A program made the translations under genes and the position numbers. From Lentimicrobium saccharophilum (GTDB lineage: Bacteria; Bacteroidota; Bacteroidia; Bacteroidales; Lentimicrobiaceae), in contig NZ_DF968183.1 in assembly GCF_001192835.1 (NCBI RefSeq), positions 744,001-808,000 on the forward strand: 64,000 bases of DNA, in the 5' to 3' direction. Of this stretch, positions 17,726-26,299 are shown in pieces (position 1 is the stretch's first letter; each line of letters begins with the position of its first letter). The notes below the pieces were generated by a model. The model was not told the origin of the DNA, did not search any database, and saw only the letters and a list, made by a program, of their open reading frames with translations.

Positions 17726-18667
17726 ATGAAAAGCATCATCTGTCTGAAGACGCCGGTTCTCATTATGACCATCCTGGCCCTCGCCCTCACATCATGTACG
17801 AAAGACGATCTTGAAAAAGGCCGGAACGACCCCTCCACCCTCACCCAGTTAACTACAGACGAAGCCACTGTTGAAGATATTTCCAACGAAGCCCTGCAGG
17901 ATGTGGAAGGTGTTTTAAGCTATCAGGGCAATGGCCTGAAATCGACCATGGAAATTCCCTGCAATGCTACCATCGACTCCACCTCGGTGATCAATGACAC
18001 CATTACCATTTACATAACCTATGACGGACTTTCATGCAACGGCAGACGTTTCAGAACCGGGCAGGTGGAGATCAGGAAACGCGTTGGCACCCGTTGGGGA
18101 ATGCAGGGCGCCAGCGTAAATGTCCGTTACCGCAATTTCAGTGTAACCAGGGTGGCATCCGGTCATACAATTGTGATCAACAGCAATAAAACCTTTACAA
18201 ATGTGAGCGGAGGCTTTATTTATATGCTGGGCCACAATGGCTTCACAAGGCTTATTCACCGGGTGGAAGGCGCTATGCAAGTAACCTTCGGCGACAGCAC
18301 TTCCCGCACCTGGAATGTTGCCCGTCAGCGCACCTACACCGGCACAAGGGGTGAACTGATCATGACCACGGATGGTTTCGGAACTTCGGGCAGCTACGAC
18401 AACCTGGTGGTATGGGGAACAAACCGGAACAGCGAAGTATTCTACACACAGATAGTACAGCCAGTAGTTTATAAGGCAGCCTGCGACTGGAATCCCGTTT
18501 CAGGCATCAAGGTCCATCAGATCCCCGAAGCCTCAAAAAGCGCCACCATAACATACGGTTTCGACAGCAATTACCAGCCGGTTACCGGCGACGATTGCCC
18601 GACCCATTACAAGGTTGACTGGGTTAACGGAACTTATACCGGAAGCAGTTTCCTTCCGCTAAGGTAA
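17726..18667 (+). CDS. Hypothetical lipoprotein
   Basis: A 313-residue protein with a lipobox (LALTSC, Cys24) and acidic linker, then a beta-rich region with many Thr/Asn and paired cysteines (IPCNATID, LSCNGRRFRTG, ACDWNPVSG, DDCPTHYKV). Similar secreted lipoproteins exist in Bacteroidota but I do not recognise a named domain. It follows the DUF4249 gene by 143 bp on the same strand and is closed by a hairpin terminator, so it is either a separate transcript or the tail of the cluster. Probably anchored in the outer membrane. Confidence 0.75.
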   Translation: MKSIICLKTPVLIMTILALALTSCTKDDLEKGRNDPSTLTQLTTDEATVEDISNEALQDVEGVLSYQGNGLKSTMEIPCNATIDSTSVINDTITIYITYDGLSCNGRRFRTGQVEIRKRVGTRWGMQGASVNVRYRNFSVTRVASGHTIVINSNKTFTNVSGGFIYMLGHNGFTRLIHRVEGAMQVTFGDSTSRTWNVARQRTYTGTRGELIMTTDGFGTSGSYDNLVVWGTNRNSEVFYTQIVQPVVYKAACDWNPVSGIKVHQIPEASKSATITYGFDSNYQPVTGDDCPTHYKVDWVNGTYTGSSFLPLR

Positions 18668-18684
18668 AAAATAATAATCTGTTA

Positions 18685-18726
18685 CAGCAGCACTCCGTAA
18701 ACCGGTCGTGCTGCTTTCTTTTTTTA
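18685..18726 (+). terminator. Rho-independent terminator after the lipoprotein gene
   Basis: AGCAGCAC (18686-18693) pairs with GTGCTGCT (18708-18715) and is followed by TTCTTTTTTT, 18 bp after the stop codon. Confidence 0.85.
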
Positions 18727-18822
18727 ACAACATAACCAAGTGATGAATTTCACTGGACAATTCAAAACAAGGCATCATTTATGACGTTAAATCTTTTACT
18801 TTGCAGTTGTAATTGAAAATAC

Positions 18823-19788
18823 ATGAAAAGATTCTTCCTGATTCTTATATCTACCGTCATGCTGAGTGGCAGCTGCTCTGCAGATAAACAAGAGAAAACC
18901 AACAACGGGATTCCGGCTTCAGAAATTATTAAAAGCCTGAACAAAGGGAAGCCGGTTTTATTAAAAGACAAAATCATCACCGGCGACCTTGATTTTACCA
19001 CCATCAAAAAACAGGGCATATTCAGCTCTTCCATACAGATAACCAGCGTTGAACAGTCTGTTACTTTTCTGAACTGCATTTTTATGGGGAAAGTGGTTAC
19101 TAACGGGATGCAGTCGCAACGCCAGGTAAGGGTACACTTTGGAAGCAATCTTACTTTTGAAGCCTGCGATTTCAGGGCCGATGCCGATTTCGACAACATC
19201 ACCGTGGATGGGATGATCAATTTCACCGGCGCCATATTCAGGGAGCGGGCACTGTTTAATAATGTAACCTTAAACGGACGTTACAATTACTTCACAGCCA
19301 TTTCTTCGGAAAAGCATTTCAGTATGCAGGAATCACTGGTTAATGGTGCACTGGATTTTTTCAAAGCGAAAACCAGGGGTAAACTTAGCTTCCAGAGCAC
19401 GGAATTCAGGGGAATTGCGCGGTTTCACAACCTGGATTGCGACGGAAAGAGCGAATTCTCCCTTACCCGTTTCCGGGATGATGCGCTGTTTACCTATGCC
19501 AATTTTACCGGGCATTTTAACTTTTCAGACGCGATCGTTTATGGCAGACTCGACATGAACAATGTGGAATTTCAGTCTTTGGCAACCCTGATTTCAACGG
19601 TTTTTTTCAGGCCTGTTACTTTTGAAAAAGCTTCAGTCAAAGGTAAATTTGATGTCAGCCGGTCCGTTTTTTATTCCGGAAAACCAGCCATGCAGGAATT
19701 CCGGACCCTTAAACCCGATGATTTTGTATCAGAAGGCACGAAATTTGCCCTGCTTGATGATCTGAATGCAGACCAATCACCTGAATAA
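18823..19788 (+). CDS. Pentapeptide-repeat-like lipoprotein
   Basis: 321 residues. A lipobox (MLSGSC, Cys18) is followed by repeated five-residue turns of the pentapeptide type with a central aromatic or hydrophobic residue (for example VTFLNCIFMG, LTFEACDFRADADFDN, MINFTGAIFRERALFNN, FTYANFTGHFNFSDA). This predicts a right-handed quadrilateral beta helix in the periplasm or on the surface. Pentapeptide proteins have many roles, and none can be assigned. It is followed 22 bp later by a papain-fold peptidase, which suggests co-expression. A -7-like TACTTTG lies at 18797-18803. Confidence 0.78.
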   Translation: MKRFFLILISTVMLSGSCSADKQEKTNNGIPASEIIKSLNKGKPVLLKDKIITGDLDFTTIKKQGIFSSSIQITSVEQSVTFLNCIFMGKVVTNGMQSQRQVRVHFGSNLTFEACDFRADADFDNITVDGMINFTGAIFRERALFNNVTLNGRYNYFTAISSEKHFSMQESLVNGALDFFKAKTRGKLSFQSTEFRGIARFHNLDCDGKSEFSLTRFRDDALFTYANFTGHFNFSDAIVYGRLDMNNVEFQSLATLISTVFFRPVTFEKASVKGKFDVSRSVFYSGKPAMQEFRTLKPDDFVSEGTKFALLDDLNADQSPE

Positions 19789-19809
19789 TTACCTGAATAA
19801 ACATCTACA

Positions 19810-21510
19810 ATGAAAAGAAAAATCAACAGCATGCTGGCAGGTGGTGTTATAGTTCCGTTGCTGGCTGTAACCATTTCATCTGCAACCCTCACTTCGTGCA
19901 CCAAGGAAGAAGTGGTTGACTTCCTGAGTGAATTGCTGGTACAGGCTATGGCCAGCTGGAATGCGGAAGAAGAAAATCTGGATGAAATCCCCCAGGATCT
20001 CGATATCAACGACAATACTACCGGACTGCCTGCCAGTGTGGACCTCTCAGGAAAATTCCCGCCCATCGGCGATCAGGGTGAATATGGCACCTGTGTGACC
20101 TGGGCGGTGGGTTATAACCTGAAAACCGCGCTCAACGGCATCGACAATCAGTGGAGTGCCACACAGCTGGCACAGACATCCAACCAGACAAGCCCGATTG
20201 ACCTTTTCCTGGCCATTCCCGCTTCTCAGAAAGGCAGCGATTGCAACGGCACCCAGTTTGAATCCGCCATGGATCAACTGATTACGCGCGGCGGAGCTTC
20301 GCTCGCCACCGCCCCCTATACCGGACTGGGCGATTGCAGCCAGTCTCCGGCAGGGTCATGGACACAGGAAGCCGCTGACAATAAGCTGGTAAATTACCGC
20401 AAGATCGCCGACAAAAACAATGCTGCTTCCATGACGGTTGACAATTTCAAAGCATACCTTGCCGAAGGCAGGCCTATTGCCATAGGTGCCCGGTTGGGCG
20501 ACCGCTTTATGCGCTGGAACAGCAGTGCGGTGATTGACTATGACACCTATCAGAATCCGGGTATGCAGCATGCCTACCACGCGATGGTACTCGCCGGCTA
20601 CGACGACAACCGCCAGGCTTTCAAAATCATCAATACCTGGGGAAATTCATGGGGAAATACCGGAACAATCTGGGTAGATTATGATTTCTTTATCAACAGT
20701 TTCTGTTTTGCCGCGTTTGTCGCCCAGAATAAAACCGATGTAAATATTACCGGCGGACAGGTGGGCAGCGGAAACATCATTTCAGGGCTTGATGTGCTGG
20801 CCTGGAACCTCCGGGATGAAGACAATCCCGAATCAACCGCCCCGCTCGACAGGCAAATAACCTACAATGTCTATAATTCAGGAACCGAAACCGTGAGGGC
20901 TTTTTCAAGGTGGAGCATCCTGTATATGTATTACAATGCCTACGATGTGAATGATTATGACATCATCATTCACGACTACTATACGGATGAATTCAGCAAC
21001 ATTCCGGGCGATAACCAATACTGGGAAGACGGCTACGGCATCGCCGGAAGCTGGTGGAATTACATTGATGTTCCTTCCGGCAAAAGTGTTGCCGCCGCAT
21101 TGTACAACGATCCTGAGGCGGACTTCCTCTTCACTTACACCATGCCGTCCACGCTTAACGGAAAGTATTATCTAGTGCTGCTTGCCGATGGTTTTAACGA
21201 CCTTGAAGAAGCCAATGAAGACAACAATTTCTTTTTCTACAGTAAGGATGATGGTAAGCCATTCGACTTTGTGAACGGCGTAATGCAGGGCGGCAGTTCA
21301 AAAAAGAGCATGCTTTCCGGTAAAGAACCCGCCAGATTTGCCAATACTGCAACGCAGACCGTTGTGAGTAAAAGCAACCCGAACGCCTATGCACCGGATG
21401 AAATCATGAAACTGATCAAACACCGTAAGGGCAGCGGAGAACTTGAGCGCAAGGCTTTGCAGCACAAATTTAAAAACGGGATTCTGCGTCAACTAAAAAG
21501 AAAAGCCTAA
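19810..21510 (+). CDS. Papain-family (C1) cysteine peptidase lipoprotein
   Basis: 566 residues: lipobox TLTSC (Cys30), then a C1 peptidase domain. PPIGDQGEYGTCVTWAVGYN places the catalytic Cys at about 95, with Gln in GDQG forming the oxyanion hole; His257 (AYHAMVLAGYDD) and Asn275 (INTWGNSWG) complete the triad. No long inhibitory prodomain precedes it. Behind the catalytic domain comes a beta-rich region (about 320-500, NVYNSGTETV and LADGFNDLEEANEDNNFF, a CARDB-like fold), then a Lys-rich tail. Probably a surface-anchored protease. It follows the pentapeptide-like lipoprotein by 22 bp and ends at a terminator. Confidence 0.88.
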   Translation: MKRKINSMLAGGVIVPLLAVTISSATLTSCTKEEVVDFLSELLVQAMASWNAEEENLDEIPQDLDINDNTTGLPASVDLSGKFPPIGDQGEYGTCVTWAVGYNLKTALNGIDNQWSATQLAQTSNQTSPIDLFLAIPASQKGSDCNGTQFESAMDQLITRGGASLATAPYTGLGDCSQSPAGSWTQEAADNKLVNYRKIADKNNAASMTVDNFKAYLAEGRPIAIGARLGDRFMRWNSSAVIDYDTYQNPGMQHAYHAMVLAGYDDNRQAFKIINTWGNSWGNTGTIWVDYDFFINSFCFAAFVAQNKTDVNITGGQVGSGNIISGLDVLAWNLRDEDNPESTAPLDRQITYNVYNSGTETVRAFSRWSILYMYYNAYDVNDYDIIIHDYYTDEFSNIPGDNQYWEDGYGIAGSWWNYIDVPSGKSVAAALYNDPEADFLFTYTMPSTLNGKYYLVLLADGFNDLEEANEDNNFFFYSKDDGKPFDFVNGVMQGGSSKKSMLSGKEPARFANTATQTVVSKSNPNAYAPDEIMKLIKHRKGSGELERKALQHKFKNGILRQLKRKA

Positions 21511-21522
21511 GCTGAACTATGA

Positions 21523-21550
21523 AAAGGTCATCTCCGGATGGCCTTTTTTT
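21523..21550 (+). terminator. Terminator after the C1 peptidase gene
   Basis: AAGGTCATC pairs with GGATGGCCTT around a short loop and is followed by a run of seven T. Confidence 0.85.
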
Positions 21551-21657
21551 ATTGCCGCCCTGTTGACAAGTGCCATTAATCATAAACAGGTCCTCATCTG
21601 AACATATTTGTCCAGACAGGGTTAATTTTGTATAAAAGTTCAATAAAAACAAAACTT

Positions 21658-22062
21658 ATGGCATCAATTAAAGACATCGAAGGCATTGGCCCGGTTTTTC
21701 AGGAAAAACTTGCGAAGGCAGGAATAACAACCGTTGAGGGTCTCCTGAAAGAGGGAGCTTCCAAAAAAGGCCGTGCTGCGATTGCAGCAGGCAGCGACAT
21801 TGACGAAGGAAAAATTCTGGATTGGGTAAACATGGCTGATCTGTTCAGGATCAAAGGCATAGCCAGTCAGTTTGCCGAACTTCTGAAAGCTTCCGGAGTT
21901 GATACAGTCAAAGAGCTCAGAAACCGCAATGCCGAAAACCTGCATGCGAAACTTGAGGAGGTAAATGCCGCCAAAAACCTCACCAGGGTTGTTCCTTCGC
22001 TTGATAAAATCGCCGATTTCATTGAGCAGGCCAAAAACCTGGAACCTGTTGTAACTCACTAA
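21658..22062 (+). CDS. DUF4332 helix-hairpin-helix protein
   Basis: 134 residues starting at ATG 21658 (a TTG-initiated extension to 21628 is unlikely). Two helix-hairpin-helix units are visible, IEGIGPVFQEKLAKAGITTVEGLL and IKGIASQFAELLKASGVDTVKEL, which define DUF4332. Such small proteins are thought to bind DNA or nucleic acid through the HhH motifs; the role is unknown. It appears monocistronic. A short hairpin-rich gap follows before the TetR gene. Confidence 0.85.
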   Translation: MASIKDIEGIGPVFQEKLAKAGITTVEGLLKEGASKKGRAAIAAGSDIDEGKILDWVNMADLFRIKGIASQFAELLKASGVDTVKELRNRNAENLHAKLEEVNAAKNLTRVVPSLDKIADFIEQAKNLEPVVTH

Positions 22063-22159
22063 ATCCCTGACAGACAGGCATCTCTGATAACTTCAATTTA
22101 CTACTCTCTCTGGAGAATACCTTTACCGGGGTGTGATAAGTGGTCAGGAGAGGGAGTTG

Positions 22160-22184
22160 TTAAGCCCGGCAAAGCCGGGCTTAA
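22160..22184. terminator. Perfect 11-bp hairpin, probable bidirectional terminator
   Basis: TTAAGCCCGGC, loop AAA, GCCGGGCTTAA. It lies between the DUF4332 gene and the TetR gene; A/T-rich flanks are present on both sides. Confidence 0.65.
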
Positions 22185-22258
22185 TTTTGAAGAAAAATTT
22201 AACATTGTTCATTATTTTTAATAAGGTTTATTATATTTGCATCGCTAAAACTATCACT

Positions 22259-22879
22259 ATGGTCAGCAACAAAGAGCTTCAGGAAAAAAGAATGCGCGGA
22301 TACTTTATTGACGCTGCAAAGGAGACGCTGAAAGGAGAAGGGTTAAAGGCGGTGAATGTCAGGACTGTCGCCGAAAGGGCAGGCTATTCGTTTGCCACGA
22401 TGTACAACTACTTTAAAGATCTGAATGAACTGATCTTTATCTGTGTCAAAGACTTTATGTCGGAATGCGAAGCATTTGCAGACGAGCAGTCGGATCAGCA
22501 AACACCCGGGTCAGTGCGCCTACGGGTAAGAATAAGGGCGATGATACAATACTTTACGCAATATCCCGGAATTTTTGAGCTATTCTACCTTGAACGCATG
22601 AACGATATCGGGGCCCGGCAACCCACGGCGGAGATGATCTACCTGTTTACTGACAGGATTATTCAGAATGACATTGAACAAATGATCAGCAGTGGGGAAA
22701 TATCAGCGCAGGATGCGGAAATGCTCAAAATCAGCCTGAGAAACGGAGTCGCCGGGATGCTGGTTTTCTACAACAATCGTCTGCAACCAGTAGACTACAG
22801 GAAATTTATGGAAACTACTGAAAACCAGCTCGATTTTCTGATTCAAAGAATATATCCCGGAAATTTTAAGAAGAAATAG
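22259..22879 (+). CDS. TetR-family transcriptional regulator
   Basis: 206 residues from ATG 22259; the longer GTG-initiated frame from 22133 would read through the hairpin at 22160-22184. The N-terminal HTH is typical of TetR (IDAAKETLKGEGLKAVNVRTVAERAGYSFATMYNYFKDLNELIF). The C-terminal ligand domain is all-helical and its ligand unknown. A -7-like TATATTTG (22232-22239) with a TTG 24 bp upstream is a plausible though long-spaced promoter. No divergently oriented target gene is adjacent; the beta-barrel protein downstream at 23206 is a possible target. Confidence 0.88.
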   Translation: MVSNKELQEKRMRGYFIDAAKETLKGEGLKAVNVRTVAERAGYSFATMYNYFKDLNELIFICVKDFMSECEAFADEQSDQQTPGSVRLRVRIRAMIQYFTQYPGIFELFYLERMNDIGARQPTAEMIYLFTDRIIQNDIEQMISSGEISAQDAEMLKISLRNGVAGMLVFYNNRLQPVDYRKFMETTENQLDFLIQRIYPGNFKKK

Positions 22880-23205
22880 ATTTCCACACAGATTTGCCCT
22901 TTAAGGGCAGCATTAAAGCTCAATTATACATGCAAATTCATTCGCCTGAACTTTATTTATATTGCAGCACACGCAAATAATCCGGTCAGTCAGCGGCTCC
23001 ACCTGGCATATAGGCTAATGAATTACAACAGGAGAAGCGTTAGCTAAATCATATCATTTTTATTGTCTTGTACTTTCCGGCTATTACTGGCAGAAACCAG
23101 CAAGTTCATGAATTGAATTCAGTAACCTGCAATTATTTGAAAATGAAACGATAGTATTTGTTTTCCTGCCGGGAATTCCCTATCTTTATGTAAAAGATAT
23201 GAGAT
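22880..23205. other. Intergenic, no gene seen
   Basis: About 330 bp without a supported frame or a clear repeat between the TetR gene and the beta-barrel gene. Nothing specific was recognised. Confidence 0.6.
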
Positions 23206-24105
23206 ATGAAAACTCAACATCTGATAACAGTTTTTACCCTGTTTCTGTTATTCGGAACGGTGCCGGTTTCTGCCCAACAACAGGATACATTAAAGATATA
23301 TCTGATAGAAACCTCGGACGGTAATCAGTTTTCAGGAAGGATAATTTCTGAAAACCAGGAGAAACTTGAGTTATTAACTGAGAAGTTCGGCAAACTGGTT
23401 ATTGCAAAAGAAGATATAGTCAAGATAACTGAACTTACCCCTGAAAAGATAGTTCAGGGTAAGTTATGGCTTGAAAATACCCAATCGTCCAGGTATTTCT
23501 GGTCGCCGAACGGGTATGGTTTAAAAAAAGGTGAGGGTTATTACCAAAACATCTGGATACTATGGAATCAGGCAAGTTTTGGAATTACCGATTATTTTTC
23601 TCTCGGCTTCGGACTGATCCCCCTTTTTCTATTCGGAGCAGACGCAATTGAATATTCTCCTGTTTGGGTGGTTCCCAAATTTTCATTACCGGTAATAAAA
23701 GACAAATTCAATATCGGCGCCGGATTGCTTGCGGGCAATGTTGGTCTTCAGAAGGATGCAGGTTTCGGAATTGCCTATGGTTTAGGAACGCTGGGAAACA
23801 GAAACAGCAATATTACACTGGGCCTGGGCTATGGCTTTGCAGCGGGGAACTGGGCAAAATCGCCAATGATAAACATTGGCTTTATGGCCAGAACGGGGCC
23901 AAAGGGTTATATACTGTCTGAAAATTATTTTATCAGAATTGAAAATGAAAGTTTATTGCTCTTTTCTTTTGGTGGGCGCACCCTGACCAAAACTGTAGGT
24001 ATAGACTATGGCCTCTTTATTCCAATAATCGAAAGCATGGAGGCTTTAGTCGGACTTCCCTGGTTGGGTCTGACTATTCCATTTAAACAGGGGAAAATGA
24101 AATAG
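23206..24105 (+). CDS. Predicted outer-membrane beta-barrel protein
   Basis: 299 residues with a signal peptide (cleavage after VSAQ). A short LSm-like/beta segment (YLIETSDGNQFSGRIISENQEKLELLTEKFGKLVIAKEDIVKI) precedes a series of alternating glycine/aromatic strands (SFGITDYFSLGFGLIPLFLFG, NIGAGLLAGNVGL, ITLGLGYGFAAGNW) suggesting a small barrel. No named family was recognised beyond this architecture, which occurs in Bacteroidota. It is alone on its strand, with non-coding gaps on both sides. Function unknown; possibly regulated by the TetR protein upstream. Confidence 0.7.
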   Translation: MKTQHLITVFTLFLLFGTVPVSAQQQDTLKIYLIETSDGNQFSGRIISENQEKLELLTEKFGKLVIAKEDIVKITELTPEKIVQGKLWLENTQSSRYFWSPNGYGLKKGEGYYQNIWILWNQASFGITDYFSLGFGLIPLFLFGADAIEYSPVWVVPKFSLPVIKDKFNIGAGLLAGNVGLQKDAGFGIAYGLGTLGNRNSNITLGLGYGFAAGNWAKSPMINIGFMARTGPKGYILSENYFIRIENESLLLFSFGGRTLTKTVGIDYGLFIPIIESMEALVGLPWLGLTIPFKQGKMK

Positions 24106-24339
24106 CAAAATAAGGCAAGAAAAATCAGATAAATAGTAAAAAGGGCAAAGAGCCTGACTAAAAAAAGAAGGGGCCACCTCAGAAGTTGTATTTAAAATTT
24201 GTCATCTTACAGAAATTGTTCTTTTCAGGAATTCTCTGTTCAATATCTGGCAAATCAATACAAAGAAATCTAAAATTATTAAAAAGAGTAATTGAAGCGG
24301 CCTCTTCATTAGTAATGGTTTATAAATCAGGTCACAGAA

Positions 24340-25542
24340 CTACCGGATGAACCCAACCTTTTTGAGGCTTGCCTCAATTCTTTCCCATGTCCGTTCAATA
24401 TCGTTGTCGAGACCTACGCTGTAACGCACCAGTCCTTCACTAAGCCCCATCTTGCGCTGAATATCCTCCGGCACTTCACTTGAAGTGCTTTTCCCCGAAT
24501 TGCTGAAAAGGGTTTTAAAATAGCCAAGACTAACGGCCAGGTAACCTACATCGTTCAGCTCCATATCTTCCATCAGTTCGGCAGCCCTGTCAGCCGTTTC
24601 CATATCAATCGCAATCATCCCGCCAAAACCGAACTGGGGATTCATCATGGATTTCAGCAGGTTGTGTCCGGGATGACCGGGAAGTCCCGGATATATCGTC
24701 CGGATGCCGGCTGCAGTGAATTTTTCGGCAAGAAAAGCCGCATTGTAGCTATGCTGTTTCATGCGGATATGCAGGGTGTGGATATTCTTCAGAATGGATG
24801 AAGAGCGGAAAGGATCGAGTACCGGCCCAAGGAGCATAGCTGTTCCGTCGTTTACATCAATCATTGAATTGATGAACTCATTGGTACCGCAGATGGCTCC
24901 GGCAACACAGTCATTCTTCCCGTTCACAAACTTGGTAAGGCTGTAAACCACGACGTGGGCGCCCAACCTGGCCGGGCTGACAATCATCGGGGTAAAGGTA
25001 TTGTCGACCACCAGCTTGATTCCATGCTTATTGGCTATGGCAGCCAGGGCCGGGATATCAGAAATCTGCAATAGCGGATTGGTCATGGTTTCCGTGTAGA
25101 TCAGCTTTGTGTTGGGGCGGATTGCAGCCTCCACAGCAGCAAGGTCTGTAATATCCACAAAGGAAACTTCCACGTTGAATTTTTTCAGATAGTTTGCCAG
25201 AAAGGCAAATGTTCCGCCATAGGTGGTAATGCTCGAAACGATGTGATCGCCGCATTTGATCAGATGAAGAATCGTTGAAGTGATGGCCCCCATCCCGCTG
25301 CCGGTTACCCAGCCGGCTTCGGTACCTTCCATGGCAGCCATGGCATCGGCCAGATACTTGTTGCTGGGATTCCAGTGACGGGAATAAAGAAAACAGCCTT
25401 CTGCCTCTCCGTGGAAGGTGTCTAACATGGTTTTGGCCTGCATAAAGGTAAAAGTGGCTGAATCGCAGACCGAAGGATTAACATCGCCGAACTCTCCGAA
25501 CTGACGGAGGTCCTGAATCTGGTTGGCAGGATCGAATTTCAT
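24340..25542 (-). CDS. Cys/Met-metabolism PLP lyase (methionine gamma-lyase-like)
   Basis: 400 residues of the Cys/Met metabolism PLP-enzyme family (cystathionine gamma-synthase, methionine gamma-lyase). The PLP lysine is in SLTKFVNGKND (Lys204); YSRHWNPS (53-60), SSITTYGGT (103-111) and VDNTFTPMI (179-187) are the expected cofactor-contacting segments. Cleaving methionine or homocysteine/cysteine C-S bonds is likely, but which substrate cannot be told. It is transcribed divergently from an Lrp/AsnC regulator across a 183 bp gap containing a perfect operator-like palindrome. This parallels the mdeA/mdeR arrangement of pseudomonads and supports a catabolic methionine gamma-lyase. Confidence 0.85.
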   Translation of the reverse strand: MKFDPANQIQDLRQFGEFGDVNPSVCDSATFTFMQAKTMLDTFHGEAEGCFLYSRHWNPSNKYLADAMAAMEGTEAGWVTGSGMGAITSTILHLIKCGDHIVSSITTYGGTFAFLANYLKKFNVEVSFVDITDLAAVEAAIRPNTKLIYTETMTNPLLQISDIPALAAIANKHGIKLVVDNTFTPMIVSPARLGAHVVVYSLTKFVNGKNDCVAGAICGTNEFINSMIDVNDGTAMLLGPVLDPFRSSSILKNIHTLHIRMKQHSYNAAFLAEKFTAAGIRTIYPGLPGHPGHNLLKSMMNPQFGFGGMIAIDMETADRAAELMEDMELNDVGYLAVSLGYFKTLFSNSGKSTSSEVPEDIQRKMGLSEGLVRYSVGLDNDIERTWERIEASLKKVGFIR

Positions 25543-25682
25543 GGTTGTTTATTTTGGTTGGTGAATGTTTATGCAGAACGGGAAAAAATCCTGTGACAAA
25601 AATATCATTATCACACTAAATATCAATCAAATATAATATTTTTTATCAGATTCCGGGATATTTTTTCAATATTCTAATCCAA

Positions 25683-25700
25683 TTATGCATTTTTGCATAA
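25683..25700. promoter_or_regulatory. Operator-like palindrome between the lyase and Lrp genes
   Basis: TTATGCA-TTTT-TGCATAA is a perfect 7-bp inverted repeat with 4-bp spacer, 26 bp before the Lrp start and about 140 bp upstream of the lyase start. AT-rich palindromes of this kind are typical Lrp/AsnC binding sites. Confidence 0.55.
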
Positions 25701-25725
25701 AAATGAAATTTACATAACACAAACC

Positions 25726-26193
25726 ATGGACCATTACTTTCATATTGACAATCTAGACCGTAAAATCATCAATCTGCTGAACACCAATGCACGCATGCCT
25801 TTTGTTGAAGTAGCCAGGCGGTGCAAGGTTTCCGGAGCGGCCATCCATCAGCGTGTAGCCAAAATGGAGGAGGCCGGGGTGATTGCCGGCTCATCACTCC
25901 GGTTGAACCCGAAGGGGGCTGGTTATCAGACCTGCGCTTTTATCGGAATTCAGGTAAACCTGACCACCACCTCCACCCATGATGAGGTATTTAAAAAAAT
26001 CCAGAAAATTCCCGAAATCGTCGAGTGTCATCATATCTCAGGGAAGTATTCGCTGCTGGTCAAGCTTTTCACCCGTAACAACGAGCACCTGAAGCAGGTA
26101 ATCGTGGAACAGATCCAGTCCATACCTGAAATCACCTTTACGGAAACTTTTATTTCGCTTGAAACAGGTTTTGAGCGGGAGCTCGGGATTTAA
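25726..26193 (+). CDS. Lrp/AsnC-family regulator
   Basis: 155 residues from ATG 25726; the open frame extends upstream to a TTG inside the palindrome but that start is unlikely. The N-terminal AsnC HTH (LDRKIINLLNTNARMPFVEVARRCKVSGAAIHQRVAKMEEAGVI) is followed by the RAM ligand domain (GYQTCAFIGIQV, HHISGKYSLLVKL). Members sense amino acids. Position and the palindrome suggest it controls itself and the divergent Met/Cys lyase, perhaps in response to methionine or leucine. Confidence 0.9.
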   Translation: MDHYFHIDNLDRKIINLLNTNARMPFVEVARRCKVSGAAIHQRVAKMEEAGVIAGSSLRLNPKGAGYQTCAFIGIQVNLTTTSTHDEVFKKIQKIPEIVECHHISGKYSLLVKLFTRNNEHLKQVIVEQIQSIPEITFTETFISLETGFERELGI

Positions 26194-26201
26194 GCAGACT
26201 T

Positions 26202-26247
26202 TAAAAAAATTATCCTGATAACCTATAAATAAAGTTATCAGGATAAT
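26202..26247 (-). terminator. Terminator between convergent genes
   Basis: A perfect 14-bp stem (ATTATCCTGATAAC with GTTATCAGGATAAT, 11-nt loop) at 26209-26247. On the minus strand it is followed by a T-rich run (A7 on the plus strand at 26203-26209), so it ends the serine hydrolase transcript; it may also stop the Lrp transcript. Confidence 0.75.
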
Positions 26248-26299
26248 GCCGGCATTAAAAAATGCCTCACGGAAACTCTACATTGTCCGCAATTCAGGA

